Origin: Taeniopygia guttata
Lineage: Eukaryota > Chordata > Aves > Passeriformes > Estrildidae
Assembly: GCF_048771995.1 (NCBI RefSeq)
Contig: NC_133028.1
Coordinates: 72,648,501-72,712,500, forward strand
Length of the DNA stretch: 64,000 bases
Reading direction: 5' to 3'
The notes beneath the pieces are model-generated. The model did no database searches, was not told where the DNA came from, and saw only the letters and a list, made by a program, of their open reading frames with translations. This document shows positions 46,620 to 59,049 of this stretch, piece by piece. Positions within the stretch are counted from its first letter, which is position 1. Each line of letters opens with the position of its first letter. The translations under genes were made by a program, and so were the position numbers.

Positions 46620-49600
46620 ATTGATTATTGAAGCCCAAGTAGCTGTTCATCTGTGTTCTCCCTCAGTTTGAGCATCCATGAAAAAATCCCACTTCTTTCC
46701 ACATGCATTTTCCAAGAAGAGCTAAAATAAAAAGCCGATTTCTTTGTGAAAGTTCATTTATTTAGGAATATCCTTAGAAGCCTGGTTAAAGAATGAATGA
46801 AGCCTTCAGTGTTCCTTCAGTTGTCTGTATGAAGCTCTGAAGTTTATTTGTGACTTAGTAAAGGTTTGATCTATCCTAAAAAAGAAACCAGAAAACTTTC
46901 AAGCCTGAAATAAAAATTAGATTTGCATAGTTTTCAAATGTGGTGCCAATGGTTTCCTATTGGGGAAACACCTGTTACTAGCAGAGTATTAAAACAATGT
47001 TCCAGATCCCATGAAAGTGAATAAAGAGCTCAAAGAACCATTCAGACAGAAAGGCTTCAACAAGATTCAGCAAAGACTATCAATCACACTAGAAACTCTT
47101 GATGAAATATTTTCATTACTTCTAAACAACAAAAGGTGTCTTCCTGGGGAAAAAAAAGAAATCCTTGGGGATATTTCAGCTGGTTAATTATACAAATAAA
47201 TTGTCTTTTTTGTAACAAAGTGGTTACAAACAACATTGCAATGTGCTTCTCAAACTTCAGAAAGTAGGCATTTCAATACTGGTAGGAAAATTTAAATTTC
47301 AAAGCATGTTCTTTTTCATTTTTAGTAAATGCCTTTATGTTTAGGAGGAAGAAAGTAATTGAAGGCAAATCGGAGGGAAAGCTATCATAGAGGGTTTATT
47401 CTTCCCTTCCAGCTCCTGTTGAACGGTATCTTATCTTGAAATTCATCCCACTGATCAATGGTGATGATTTCCATGGGAAGACAGCACTCAGGATGAGCAC
47501 TGTAGCATATTTCAGACCATAATTCCCTGAAACCAACAGAAATCTCTATGTGCACTCAATGACTATTGTCAAGGATGAGTCCTCCTAAAGTAAACACAGA
47601 AATGAAAAATTTCTATGCTGAGAGCTGGCATAATAGAAATGGCCAGGGACTAATGAAAGTGAGCTCCTTAGTTTTTGTAGAAGTTTCAGTGGTGTTGTAT
47701 ATGTGGTTTTTTTCTGAAGACCAAGGTCAATTTTTATGATAATTTTCATGGTTCTTGGCATGGCTGATAACATGTAATTGTATTAACTGAATTCAAATCA
47801 AGTACCACATCTCCTGGCTGAGCTAGAGGATATTGTTTGATTAGATAGCTAATATTATTTTAAATACTTTGTGTAACAGAGAATTGGCTGCTTCAACAGA
47901 GGAGTTGCTCCAATTTTATGATTCTTAAATAATCATTTCTTGTCTGAATGTATCCACTGTCAGGAGCAAGACTGACAGTGTCATGTTGTGCCAGTGTCTG
48001 CATCAAAATGCCTTTATTAAAATTCTATTTTCTTCCATATATTCAGAATCACTTTTTAAAATAAATGAACTCATTATTTTTTCTTTAAATTTCTCAGTAT
48101 AAAACAGATTTCCTAGAGTAAAAAGCATGTCTGTTAGTTTTTCAATCCTTTTAAAAGTACACTTACTTTGAAACATAAAAACTGGATATTAGAATTGTTA
48201 TATCATTAATATATAATGTTTATTTAACATATATTGCTACATCATCAGCATAAAAGCATATAAAAGAGCTTTGTTTGTGCTCTTATTCAATATTCTCCAA
48301 CTGTTTATCAAAACATTGCTTTTTAAGTGCCTAATTAATGAATTTTGATACTCTAGAGTAATTATTTAAAAGATTGCTTCATATGATTTATCTATAATAT
48401 GATGTTTAGCAAAAAATATAGAAAAATAGAGCGGGGAATTTATATAACCTATTAAAATAAACTTCAATTATGTATTTAATCTGATGAGTTTTGATATTAT
48501 TTATCATAAACTGAAGTTTAGAATCATTAGTTGTGTATATCTCACTGTAATTTTTATTGTATCTATATATTTGAATTTTGTGGGATTTGTGAACACTTAA
48601 TTTGTGGATGTTCACAAGATTTCCATATGTTAATTACATTAACCTCCAGCTGGATGATTTCAGCCTTGATGCCTCTTAAAATAGGTTCTGTGTGTGCTCT
48701 AGTAATTTATCTATATCAGTGAAGAGCAGTCTCACCTCTTTTTCCAGCAGTTATTTCTCTGTTAGAGCAGAGGATCCCTATTTCAATCAACTCTTCTAAA
48801 TGGATTGTTTTTTATTTCACATTTTATTTCAATATTAGATGTTCTGAAGTCTCTTTTAATGCAAATGGCATATATAAAATATTTTAGTAAGGGTGAAAAT
48901 AGCTTTTCTCTTGTTAATTTTTAGTGATCAAAAATATATGAAAAGATGTTAAAATATATTAAAACTTGTGACATTTCAAAGCTGCAGAAGATACTGTTTA
49001 GTTGGCCTGTGAAAAATATGATTTTACAAACTGGAGATTAGCAAAAGTGGTTTTATTTTTTCTAGTTAAAACCTATTGTACTTTTTCATTTTATTTGATT
49101 CTGTCTTTTTGGGGTTTTTTTTGAATTATAGAGTCATTCAGATATAATGGATAATAATATCTATATATAATATAGATATAATATAATAATAATATATAAT
49201 ACATAAAATATATTATAATATTGACAAAATATATTGTAATAATATATAGTATATATATAGGAATTTTGTGTCTTGCTGGATGAGACCTAACAGTTGTATA
49301 AACTCACAGTGTTCATAATCTGCGAAAGCTTCAAATTTTTCACTGCAAAAAATTATTTTCCTTATCACAGATTTTCTAATCACAAACCCCAAATTCTAGA
49401 AGATCTGAAAATAGGATAAGTTTGCTTTACTTACTATACAACAATGAAACAAATAAAGATGTTCAGATTAAGATGATCAGATGTTCCTTTAAGTTTTGAA
49501 AGTTGGTACTCCATAGAATGAAAACCAAATAAAATCCTGACTGGATTAATATTTCCCTTGACAAATGAATTCAAAGCACTTGTTTTTGAAAAGGTGATGT

Positions 49601-50830
49601 AGGTGTGTTATATAGTAGGTGTTATACAGTGCACTCTATCATTTGCTTTGTAAATCTTCTTTGATATTTTATAACCCTTTTATTTTAGAATATTGTAATT
49701 ACAACCTGTGAATTATAGATGTAATTATGTTGCAATTACTGTAATGAGGACAGCATTGGCAGTGCAAAACCACTTGAAGACAACTTGATAAATGCAAGTG
49801 AAAAACAAAAGAAACAGAAAAAGAATATAATTTCATGTCAACAGGGAAACCAGAGTAATATATTGTCTTTTCAAGCAAAAAAATAATATTTTTCAGCATT
49901 TAACAGTTTATAGAAATAAGTAAATCTTAAAAAAAAAGTGACTGGGAATCATCCTGAAAACTCATAGCTGCTCTTAAAAATATCAGAGTGTTGTGTGAGT
50001 CTCAAGAGTGGGATTCAGGCAATCAATACATTTTTGGGGTTTTCCACCAATCTTTTATGTATCTCTATTATTTATTTATTTTCTCTGTTTTTTTTTTTTT
50101 TTTTTCTCCTGAGAGTTTATTATGTGTTCTGATCTACTGATAAGGTTTGCTGCTCTCATGTCCAAATTAACTGTGAATTCTTTTTGTCTTATTATACAAA
50201 TGACGACAAACAGGTAATTTTTGAGGAGCTGTATTCTTGACAGGTGTGTCCAGGTGGCCAAGGCAAGGTTTACAAATCCCATGCATGAGGGCTGCAGACA
50301 AATTGTGGTAAGTAATTAATTCATTTGTTGTGCCTCGTGTGTTTGTATCCTTCTCTGTGATTTTCCATGTCGTGTCCTGTTGGCGATTGCAGTGCTGGAG
50401 AAGCCTTCAGGTTTGAAGCTTTTTTTCAGGTTTTTTTTCAAGTTTTCATACAACACTTTAGCAGTCACTGTCCAAATCTGCAGTACAGCATCTCTCTCAC
50501 AGAGAGCAGTCACATAACTTCCAGCCCTGAATTCCTGCCTAGCTTGTTTCAGCTTATTTAATCTTCCAGCTCTAAGGAAGATTTCTCATACCATATGCCT
50601 TTGTTTGTTGACCAGGGATTTAAAGCCCTCAGCTAATCTGAGTCTGTTGTGAGGCTGCAGCTAGGCTGGGAGGGGCTCTCTCCTGGAATAAAACGTGATA
50701 TACATGGGATATATGAACTTTCATGGTTCCCTGATCCGCCAGAGCAGTGTCACTGCCAAGCTGTGAGCCTCATCTCTGGGGTGATGTGCCTGGGAGCTGT
50801 GATTCCCATTCCTTGTCATACTGAAACAGC
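46620..50830. other. AT-rich non-coding DNA
   Basis: No gene supported. It includes the AT patch at 49140-49262 and a T run at 50090-50107. A good donor word (GTG|GTAAGT) sits at 50308-50313, but the upstream acceptor (ATTCTTGACAG) is poor and I do not call an exon. Confidence 0.5.
49140..49262. repeat. AT-rich low-complexity (TATA/AATA) patch
   Basis: About 120 bp almost without G or C, made of ATATAATA and TATATATA words in irregular order. Likely flexible or easily melted DNA. Confidence 0.85.
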
Positions 50831-50834
50831 TGGA

Positions 50835-50924
50835 CTTTCCTGGGAGTGCCGAATCTGTCCTCAGCTGTCCTGGGAGTGCAGAATCTGTCCTCAGCTTTCC
50901 TGGGAGTGCAGAATCTGCCCTCAG
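50835..50924. repeat. 30-bp minisatellite, 3 copies
   Basis: Units CTTTCCTGGGAGTGC(C/A)GAATCTG(T/C)CCTCAG start at 50835, 50865 and 50895, with a 6-bp partial fourth. Copies differ at a few positions. The period is a multiple of three, so one plus frame reads the ten-residue L-S-W-E-C-R-I-C-P-Q three times; this does not by itself make it coding. Confidence 0.95.
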
Positions 50925-50929
50925 CTTTC

Positions 50930-53900
50930 TCCCCCAACACGCAGTTCAGGGACCTAATTGCACTTAATGAGAAATACCAAAGAAACTTCAGTTAATAAGG
51001 GTTTCTCTGTCTACTTAAGAGTTTTGAAGCACAGTTTGGTCATGATGCTGTCCACACCAGGGTGTTTCCTACTTCCATTTCTCAGAAATAACTCGCAGAT
51101 TTTGATATATTAATCTTCATGTGTTCAGCACTAACCAGTCTGTTGATTTATAATATCAAGGCAGACTATTGGCCTGCTTTATTATTTTTTTTTTCTTTCC
51201 CCTGCTATGACAGCCTGGAATGCCATCTGCTGCTGGGATTCTTATCCCTTAAACTAAGTGTGTAATTCAAGTATACAATACAGTATTGTACTTCTGTTTT
51301 TTTTTTTTTTTAACTGCACAGCTGTTGGGTACAAAAGATAAACTCCAACAGTGTTGTTTTAAGTCTGTTATCTATTAAATGTAAATGAAGTCACACATTG
51401 TTTAGCACCATTATCAAAGATGAGGTTTTTCTCCAAATAATCAAATAAACAATCTGCAGCATTCAAACCAAGGTGGGGAATTTCATTAGGCTGTTGGGTA
51501 TATCTAATTTTCTCATTTATCAAACCTTACAGAACAAAGATGTTCATTCACTTGAAATGGTACAGTCCTGTACTTAAAATAGAAATGCTTAGGAAAAATG
51601 TAAAATGATTCATACTAAAGAGGGAAGTACTGCAATATAAAGTCTTGAACAAATTAAATAAGCAACGACTAAAGAATATATTCCATCATAAGTTGTTGTA
51701 ATTAACTCTTGAGAGAGATTTTTAGCTGGCTGGAGGATTTGAGCAAATCACATGCTTATACTTAAAGGAAATGTTTTAAATGAGAGTGACTTTTGAAACT
51801 GCAGATGTTTTCGTATAGACTACCAAAAAAATCAAAAGATCATATTAAACAACAACAAAAAAAGCTCTTTATTTTTGCTTGACATGTTCTAGTCACTTTT
51901 TTAACCTGGAAATGATTTGAAGATTTTCAGTACAATAAGAACCAAGCGGAAACATGTCACTATACACTGTGTCACATGTAACATGGGGACATATCTCATG
52001 CTTTGTTGGCATATCAGAAAGAATATCATAATGATTCTGTAAGAGAGAGTTAACCATAGAGAGCTGCATATTAATCTTCCCTCTAAACAAATCTGACTCA
52101 CTAGAAGAAGCTGTACCCACGGCAGGGAGAAGAATGGGAGGCATCTGGGAGAGGCAGCTCTGTTAATCAACACCAAGGATAAATTACAATTTCTTTCATC
52201 AGAAAATAATGCTGGGAGCTGCTTCTTTGCAACACCCAGAACCTTGAAGGGCTACTTAAATACTGGCTGTAAAATAATGCTGTAATGCAAAATAGTGAAG
52301 CATCTTTTCTCTGGAAGCAAGATTAGAAGCAGAAGTATGTCTTGTGCCACATGCTCTAGTCAATGCAATAAAGAAATTTTTTTTGTCTCTGGGGCAAAAT
52401 ACCTGATGTAAAAAAAAAAATAAATTGGAAATTAGAGAAACTCCCTTCATCATGTCTTTCCCTTACATCAGGGGAACTGTAGGATTCTCCTGAGATGCAG
52501 ATTTGAGCTCTCTCAGGCTGAAGAAGCCTCTGAATCTGTCTTTGGCATGCTGTCACCTGAGCTGCCATTTTAAAAATAGGGCATTTCTACAGCTTCCTCC
52601 TTCATATATATTTTTGTATGTAAATAACCCATGACTGCTTTTTCTGATGTAATTCACTCCTGACTGTTAAGTTACTCTGAGATGGCAGGAACATTTCTCC
52701 TTTTAGAAAATAACCACAAGTATGTTCCTTCTTTGACTACATGGAGACAATTCTCAACACAGATGGAAACAAACATTTGCTGCTCAAGAATGAATTCTTA
52801 AATGAAAGCATATAGGCATCAATAGACATCAACTTAAATGGGTTTCGCAGGGTTTTGAGAATTGGACTCCTGGAGTTCATTTCCTCAATTTTACCTAAGC
52901 TCCTTGTTGGGGATCTTAATTTGTATGGGAATCTGAGAGATTATAGTCCAGTTTTAGTCACCTGTTTCAATGAAAGTTAGGTACTGAAGAGCCTTTAAAG
53001 ATATGAGCCTAAATGCCTCTTTTTGGTACAGTACAGTTCCTGTGTCAGGAAATTGAGTTCCTTTGGGGCTGCTGCTGTAACCACACCATCTTCCCCCTCA
53101 TTGTCCCTGGGCAGCTCTGAGATAACCCCCTCTGATACCTCTGAGATCAACTCAGGATAAAAACTGGTGTGTGCCTTTATGTCACAATTTTCAAGTCCTT
53201 TAATTGGGTTAGGCACTTATTTTTGACTGATTTTCAATGAGATTTTTACACCTAAGCTTTAAGTTTATTCAAAATCCCCATTTCAAAAGCTTAAAATGTA
53301 GCATCAGAGAGTAAAATCTGATACAGGTCTGGGAGATGGTACTGGGATGTTTTTCTATTGTAAATGAGACAAGTCTATTAGAAATATTTAGAAAATCACG
53401 ACTATAAATTTAATTTTAAAATGTCTGTGGACACTTGAATGTGCAGTTGTGATTGACCTCTTTTTTTTTTGTGCTATGGTGTCCCAGTCCCATGCCATGA
53501 GAGGTAGTGGGAACCTTGTTGCTGATTTAAATGACAGAAGACTGAAAAAATTGCCATGGGAAGAGGAACAGATCTGTCTTTTGAGAGAGTCAGGAACAGT
53601 GGCACAAACTATTTGATGCTACCTGTATTTCAATTTTAGCATATCCAAAAGAGAACAGCATTGCTCCAGTGGTAGGAAACCAAAAAGAGGCATGGTTTTG
53701 CATATGCTTCAGAAGAAATATTTCTCTGGAAAAAAAAAAAAAACAAACAAAAACAAAAACATTTTTTGTTCTGTTTTGGCTTGGTTTGAGGTGGTTTTTT
53801 GGTTGTTTTTTGGTTGGTTGGTTAAATAACATCTTCCTGCTCCTAGCAGGCAGCTGCTCAGTAAAGCCAGCCCCCAGAGCCATTTATAAACTACGGGGTC

Positions 53901-56900
53901 CAATTCCTGACCCCAAGCCCTGCTCACTGTTAGCTTCCAGGAGTGATTTTGTGCTGATGACAAGTAAACATTGTTAATGGAAGTTCCATTTGCCCTCAGT
54001 TTTCACCTTGGGCTCTTTGGCTGTGTGCAATTTCCTACGCTCTGCCCCACCGTGCCTGGGGGTCCTTATTTCTGCTCTGCACGGGGTGGGAAGCCAGCTC
54101 TGCTGAGCTGTGCCTGGGTATCTCCCTGCTGCAGCCATGGGGATGCAAGGGGGTTTGGCAACCAGGATGTGCCCTTTGCTTTCGTGTTTCCGTAGGTGCT
54201 CCTGTGTTTCAGAGATGCTGGTGAAATGGGCTGCGAGCGTATTTTGGGGTTGGGAGGGATAGGATTCACTGCTGAAGCGAGGCTGCTTCTGGCAGGGAGG
54301 TGGATGGAGATAATCCAAGGGTTTCTGACTTTAACAGCAGGTCAGGAATTAGGTGACTTACTAGAGAATGTCATTAGAGAACACCCAGGCAGTCTGGGTA
54401 TAATAAACAACAAAGCCTTAAGTCCAGAGGACCCCATTAACACTCAATGTGTCTTTAAAAGTATTAAAGCCTAACTACACCACAGACTACTTTGTATTTT
54501 AGCTGTAAGATGCTCAGGAGTATTAGGTGTAAAGCCAGCATGAGAATCTGCCATGTGCTAAAGTTTATCTGGCTTTAGCATTCAACCACTCCTTCCTAAC
54601 CTCTCTGCCCTTAGATCTATCTCCCATATTGCAGGGGTTAATTTTAAAGGAAATAAAATAATCGTGGCTGTGAAGGAATGACAGGCTCTTGGAGTTAAAT
54701 TTCTTTCGCAAAGGAAGCAAAAAATTAACAATAAGCATAAGCCAAAAGTCCGCATAAGTCTGCATAAGCCAAAATAATAGATAACTGTTGACTGAAACAT
54801 CTTAATTCTTTATGCTTAACATATTTTACTGGAAAACTTACCTAATGATTTAAAACTTGAAAATATAAATTTTAAAAGAAAATTAAAATGGAAAGCATTT
54901 GGTTCCCAGAATGATGAAATGAGGCAGTTTGACATTTATAGAAATTGCTTACACTTATAAAATCAAGTTCCTGTAAAGCTTACTTGATTTGTGAAATGTT
55001 AACTTTCCAGAGACATGAGTAGTCTGTCAGCATGTTCCATTGAAATGCCAGGTATTCATATTAAAAGTAGTAAATAACATATTTAAAAACAAAAGCATCC
55101 GAAACAAAGCACAAATAACATAATAATAGATGGCACCTATTGGTAGCTTTTAGACATTATGCAAAGTTACAGTCAGGTGTTGTTTACTGCTTTGTGAATT
55201 TTTGCCATTAGGTAAAAAATCGGTTTCATGGGCATCACAATAAACTTTTGTAAGGAATCTAAACTTTTTAATAACTGCTTGTAATGGCCACAAGGAGCTC
55301 ATTCGTCACAATCTAAACTTTGCTGTTCATCTTCACAATCATTACAGTTTGGCTAGTCACAGGGTAGTCATTTAAATATAATGAGTCCTATCTAGGAAAG
55401 AAGCCGAGAAGAAAATAATTTTGTATTGTGGACTGGAAGAGTATTACAAAACCAGTAATAATCAGCTTTTCTTGCTAAATGAAGTTTCCAGATTTGCAAT
55501 GTGACTGTGCTAGATTTTAAAACTTGGCAGGACAAAGCCTAGGGGTATTTTGGGTAGTCTGGTGTCAGGCAGAGGTTGGATGGTTGGACATCCCTTGCCT
55601 TGAGGATGACTCCATGCTCCCCTCAGCTTTTCAGCTCTGCTTCTGATGCACTCCTTGCTGGTGAGTGGCATCAGTGGGTGTGTGACAGGGGACATCAGCA
55701 GCTGTGTGGTGCTGGCAGGTCACCCTAGTGGGTGTCTGGGGTGGGTATGGCCGAGGATGCTTCAAGCAGCATGTGTGCCCCTCTGGCAGAGGGGTGTGTA
55801 AGCACAGAGCACCCTGAACCCCCAGGGCCAGGCAGTTGGAATCCTCCACCCTCTCCAGGTAACATTTTCACACAAGGATCCCAGAAAACTGGGCACGCTC
55901 TCCTGTGTGGTACAAAATACAGAAACCCAGAACCTGACTGCATTTGCAAAACCTTTGGTTTCTCACTGGCAGTAAGTTGTGCTGTCTGTGTGATGCTGTG
56001 TGCAGCAACGCCTGTGCAGTTCCTTCCCAGCACCTCACTTGATAATCATTTGAAGAAATAGTCGAAATAATTTGAAATGATGGTGCAAGGCAGCTTTCCA
56101 GAGCAGAGAGGGTTATAAGCAATCAAAACCATGCTTAGTGAGAAGTTACTGCTTCACTGAGCCTGATTTGTTTCATTCAAAACAGCTTTATGTACTTTCC
56201 TTCATCCACAGCCCCATTCCTGGGGAGCTTTCCTGGAGCTTCTGCAGGAATATTCTGGGTACTTCTGTGCCAGCATCTTACAGAAGGCTCCTGCAGAAAA
56301 CTGAAAAAATTAATCATCTGTGAGAGAGAAAAGCAATTCTTTTGCTTGCATTGCCTTTGGATGGCTATGGTCCATAAACAATGTTAATGAACCAAAAAGA
56401 GGGAAGACAAGGGGGGAGTATTTATATGTGGCTCTATCTTAAATTCCAAATCTATGCCTGTATGAGATGAAGGACCACAGTGCATTGGCCTTTTTGCATC
56501 TGCCCATGTTCAGTCACATCCCAGCTGAGGAGAGAGCAGGTCAGGGAGGGAGGGAGGTGGTTTGGCTGAATGCATTTCTTCTTGCTGCCATGCACCCTGT
56601 GCCCCTGGTGCTCAGAATAGCACTGGGGCCAAGCTGTGGATGACTAATTTTCTTGGGAGTGCTGGAGATGCCGAGGTAACTAACGTCACTTTTGTCTGCC
56701 CCCTCCTTCCTATTCTTTGTGCTGGGAAGAGGCACGAGGCACTTAGAAATAGGATTAGTGCACATTGACTCAGAGCTGTGTTTCTGACAAAAGCTCCTGC
56801 AAGTGACAAAACAGCGTAGGAATTTTTTTTTTTCCTAATACTGGCTGCTAATGTATTGGTAGACATCAGGATTAACCATCAGGAAAAGTATTAAGGGAGC

Positions 56901-56940
56901 TGCATTGTAGGTACCACTCCCAACAATGTGCCAGTTCAGC
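50930..56940. other. Unique non-coding DNA
   Basis: No gene supported. GC-richer sequence at 53980-54330 and 55540-56040 gives overlapping frames on both strands. A 92-codon plus frame at 54196-54474 is the cleanest, but I recognise no domain. AAC/AAAC-rich sequence lies at 53730-53760, followed by TTGG-rich sequence at 53775-53822. Confidence 0.45.
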
Positions 56941-56941
56941 A

Positions 56942-56946
<5 letters not shown>

Positions 56947-56986
<40 letters not shown>
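56947..56986. repeat. (ATT)n microsatellite
   Basis: About 13 uninterrupted TTA/ATT units. Clean, so likely variable in length. Confidence 0.92.
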
Positions 56987-56989
56987 TCC

Positions 56990-58755
56990 AAAATAAAATT
57001 TAAAAAAAATTTAAAAAGGAAGCTTTTCTAATCTATTCCTAGTTCCAGCATTACCAATTCAAAGGCTGCTGGGATTATCCATCTTTCAATTTAACTGTGT
57101 CAGAATGCAAGGCCTCCATTTGGTGTAAGTGGGACGTTCTATTTAATTAAAAGCATTGCTGTCCTGATCCTTAGCACTGTGAATTAGTCCTGTCCCTGGG
57201 ATAGAGTGAAGCACGCTAATTGTAAGCTGATTTACTGGTTGTTTTTGGGCACTGCTATTTACACTAAATATGGTCAAGTATCCTCTTAATACAGACATGG
57301 ATTACATACATTAAGCACAAGACAACATAATCTGAAAGCACACTGAAATGTAACAGAAATCCTGACAAAATCTAAGCCAGCTGTTGTGCAGCTACAAATT
57401 ACTTCTACAACCCCTCCTAGGAGTTTTAGTGAAATACATGGAACGATAAAGAGCAAGGGAAAAAAGAATACCTGACAATACAAACCTTTAGAATAATGAC
57501 AGGGAGTGAAAAATTAACATATTTTAAGATGGGACAGAAAGGATTTTCTGTATGAGTATTTCTTGCTAAAGAAAAAGTATTTTTACAAAACTTAATATGA
57601 GCATAAATGCACACATTGTTTGCTGTCACCCAAAACCTTAAAAGTTTATTTCTGCTTGGCTCCCAAACTCTGTCATGAAACCAAATCATTCAAATTTCAT
57701 ACACAGGGTGCAAATATTTTCATAGAGATTTTTTTTTTTTATTTTCTCTTATTGCCTCTGGAACATTGATGGGTGTAATCACTCATACTCATTCTGATTT
57801 TCCATTTCTCTTGCCTCTTGTAAGGAAATCTGGTATCAATGAGTAGCCAAATTTAATTACCTCTGGCAGGTAGAGGAACTTTAGGATTCAGGAAAGCTGG
57901 CCTTATTTCTGGTATGTTTTCACTTCAGTTTTATTCATTCTTAGAAATAAAGCAAGTATCCTATACTGAACAGTTTGAGGATTTAAAAAGTATATATCGA
58001 ATAAAAGTTTGTTAAAGATGTGTAATAGTCACGAGTAGAATTATGAATATTTATGATCTGATTTTGATCTCATACTGATTGAAATATTCCTATCAGTGTT
58101 ACTAATTATATTTATAAATTTTTTGCTTGTTTTTATCTGTTTTTTCTAAGTGGGTTTTTTGTTTTTCCTCATGGAAATAGGATAAAAGTATTTTCCCCAT
58201 GCAGAAAGGGAAAAAATGGGTTTTGAGGCAACAGGACCTTATTACTGAGAACAAATTCATGGGAAGGGGTAGGCATATTTCAGATAAAGGAGAAAAGATG
58301 AAAATGAATTTTCTTGTTCTACATGAGACCTAAAACTAGTATGTTTCAAAGGCATTGAGGTGAGCCTATTGCCCTGTATCCCTCAGTCAGCACTTCCAGT
58401 CACTCTTGGGTCAACAGAGGTTGAGAGAAACTGTGACTTTTTTACTGATATGACCTGAAAAAAAAAATCTTAAAATCATATTTGTGTTATACAACTTGAT
58501 TTGTCTTCTGAAGACTTTATTGCAATTAGCAGATTTTGTTTTATTTTAATTCTTTACTGTTTTCTCTTTAAACAGAAAAGTGCTGAGTAAAGCATACGTG
58601 CAATATTATACTTGTTTTAGAGAGTGCTGTCACAGTCCTTCAATTCATTTAGTTCTAGTAAAAAAATGGATTCTGGCCAGAAGTTAAAAAAAAACCTACA
58701 AGAAATGTGTTTGGCTTTTTTTCCCTCAGAAATGCTGTTCTTTGGCTCTATCAAG
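56990..58755. other. Unique AT-rich non-coding DNA
   Basis: No gene supported. 57010-57290 is mixed in composition and repeat-free, another conserved-element candidate. The rest is AT-rich, with T runs at 57729 and 58155. Confidence 0.5.
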
Positions 58756-58760
58756 CCCTG

Positions 58761-58820
58761 AAATCACAGAATAATTAAGGTTGGAAAAAACCTCTAAAAT
58801 CATCAAGTCCAATCATAAAA
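58761..58820 (-). mobile_element. CR1 LINE 3' end, minus orientation
   Basis: Plus strand reads AAATCACAGAATAATTAAGG, TTGGAAAAAACCTCTAAAA and TCATCAAGTCCAATC. Its reverse complement is the CR1 terminus GGACTTGATGATTTTAGAGG...TTCCAACCTTAAT...TCTGTGATT. Only about 60 bp is recognisable: 5'-truncated very close to its end. Confidence 0.9.
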
Positions 58821-58907
58821 CTCCTACGTATTTTCTCAGAAGAGTTGTTCAGGTAGAGATTACTACCTTTATTATAAAGTAACTTACTAAGGCCTTGGGA
58901 ATCACAT

Positions 58908-59043
58908 TTAAAATAAAATAAAATAAAATAAAATAAAATAAAATAAAATAAAATAAAATAAAATAAAATAAAATAAAATAAAATAAAATAAAATAAAATA
59001 AAATAAAATAAAATAAAATAAAATAAAATAAAATAAAAATAAA
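58908..59043. repeat. (AAATA)n pentanucleotide array
   Basis: About 26 nearly perfect AAATA units, decaying to AAAATAAAATTAAAT at the right edge. It begins roughly 90 bp after a CR1 3' end. Since CR1 does not end in poly(A), the array is not that element's tail. Confidence 0.97.
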
Positions 59044-59049
59044 ATTAAA

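Noticed and set aside
50242..50307. 66-bp exon ending in a GTAAGT donor
   Set aside because: The acceptor has a poor pyrimidine tract and two frames are open by chance over so short a stretch.
50835..50924. CRISPR-like or zinc-finger-like repeat because of 30-bp units and C-x-x-C residues
   Set aside because: Units abut with no spacers, and the C-R-I-C spacing lacks the histidines and linker of a zinc finger.
54196..54474. 92-codon plus frame with a fairly protein-like second half
   Set aside because: No family recognised and no clear splice edges. Left as a possible conserved segment rather than a gene.
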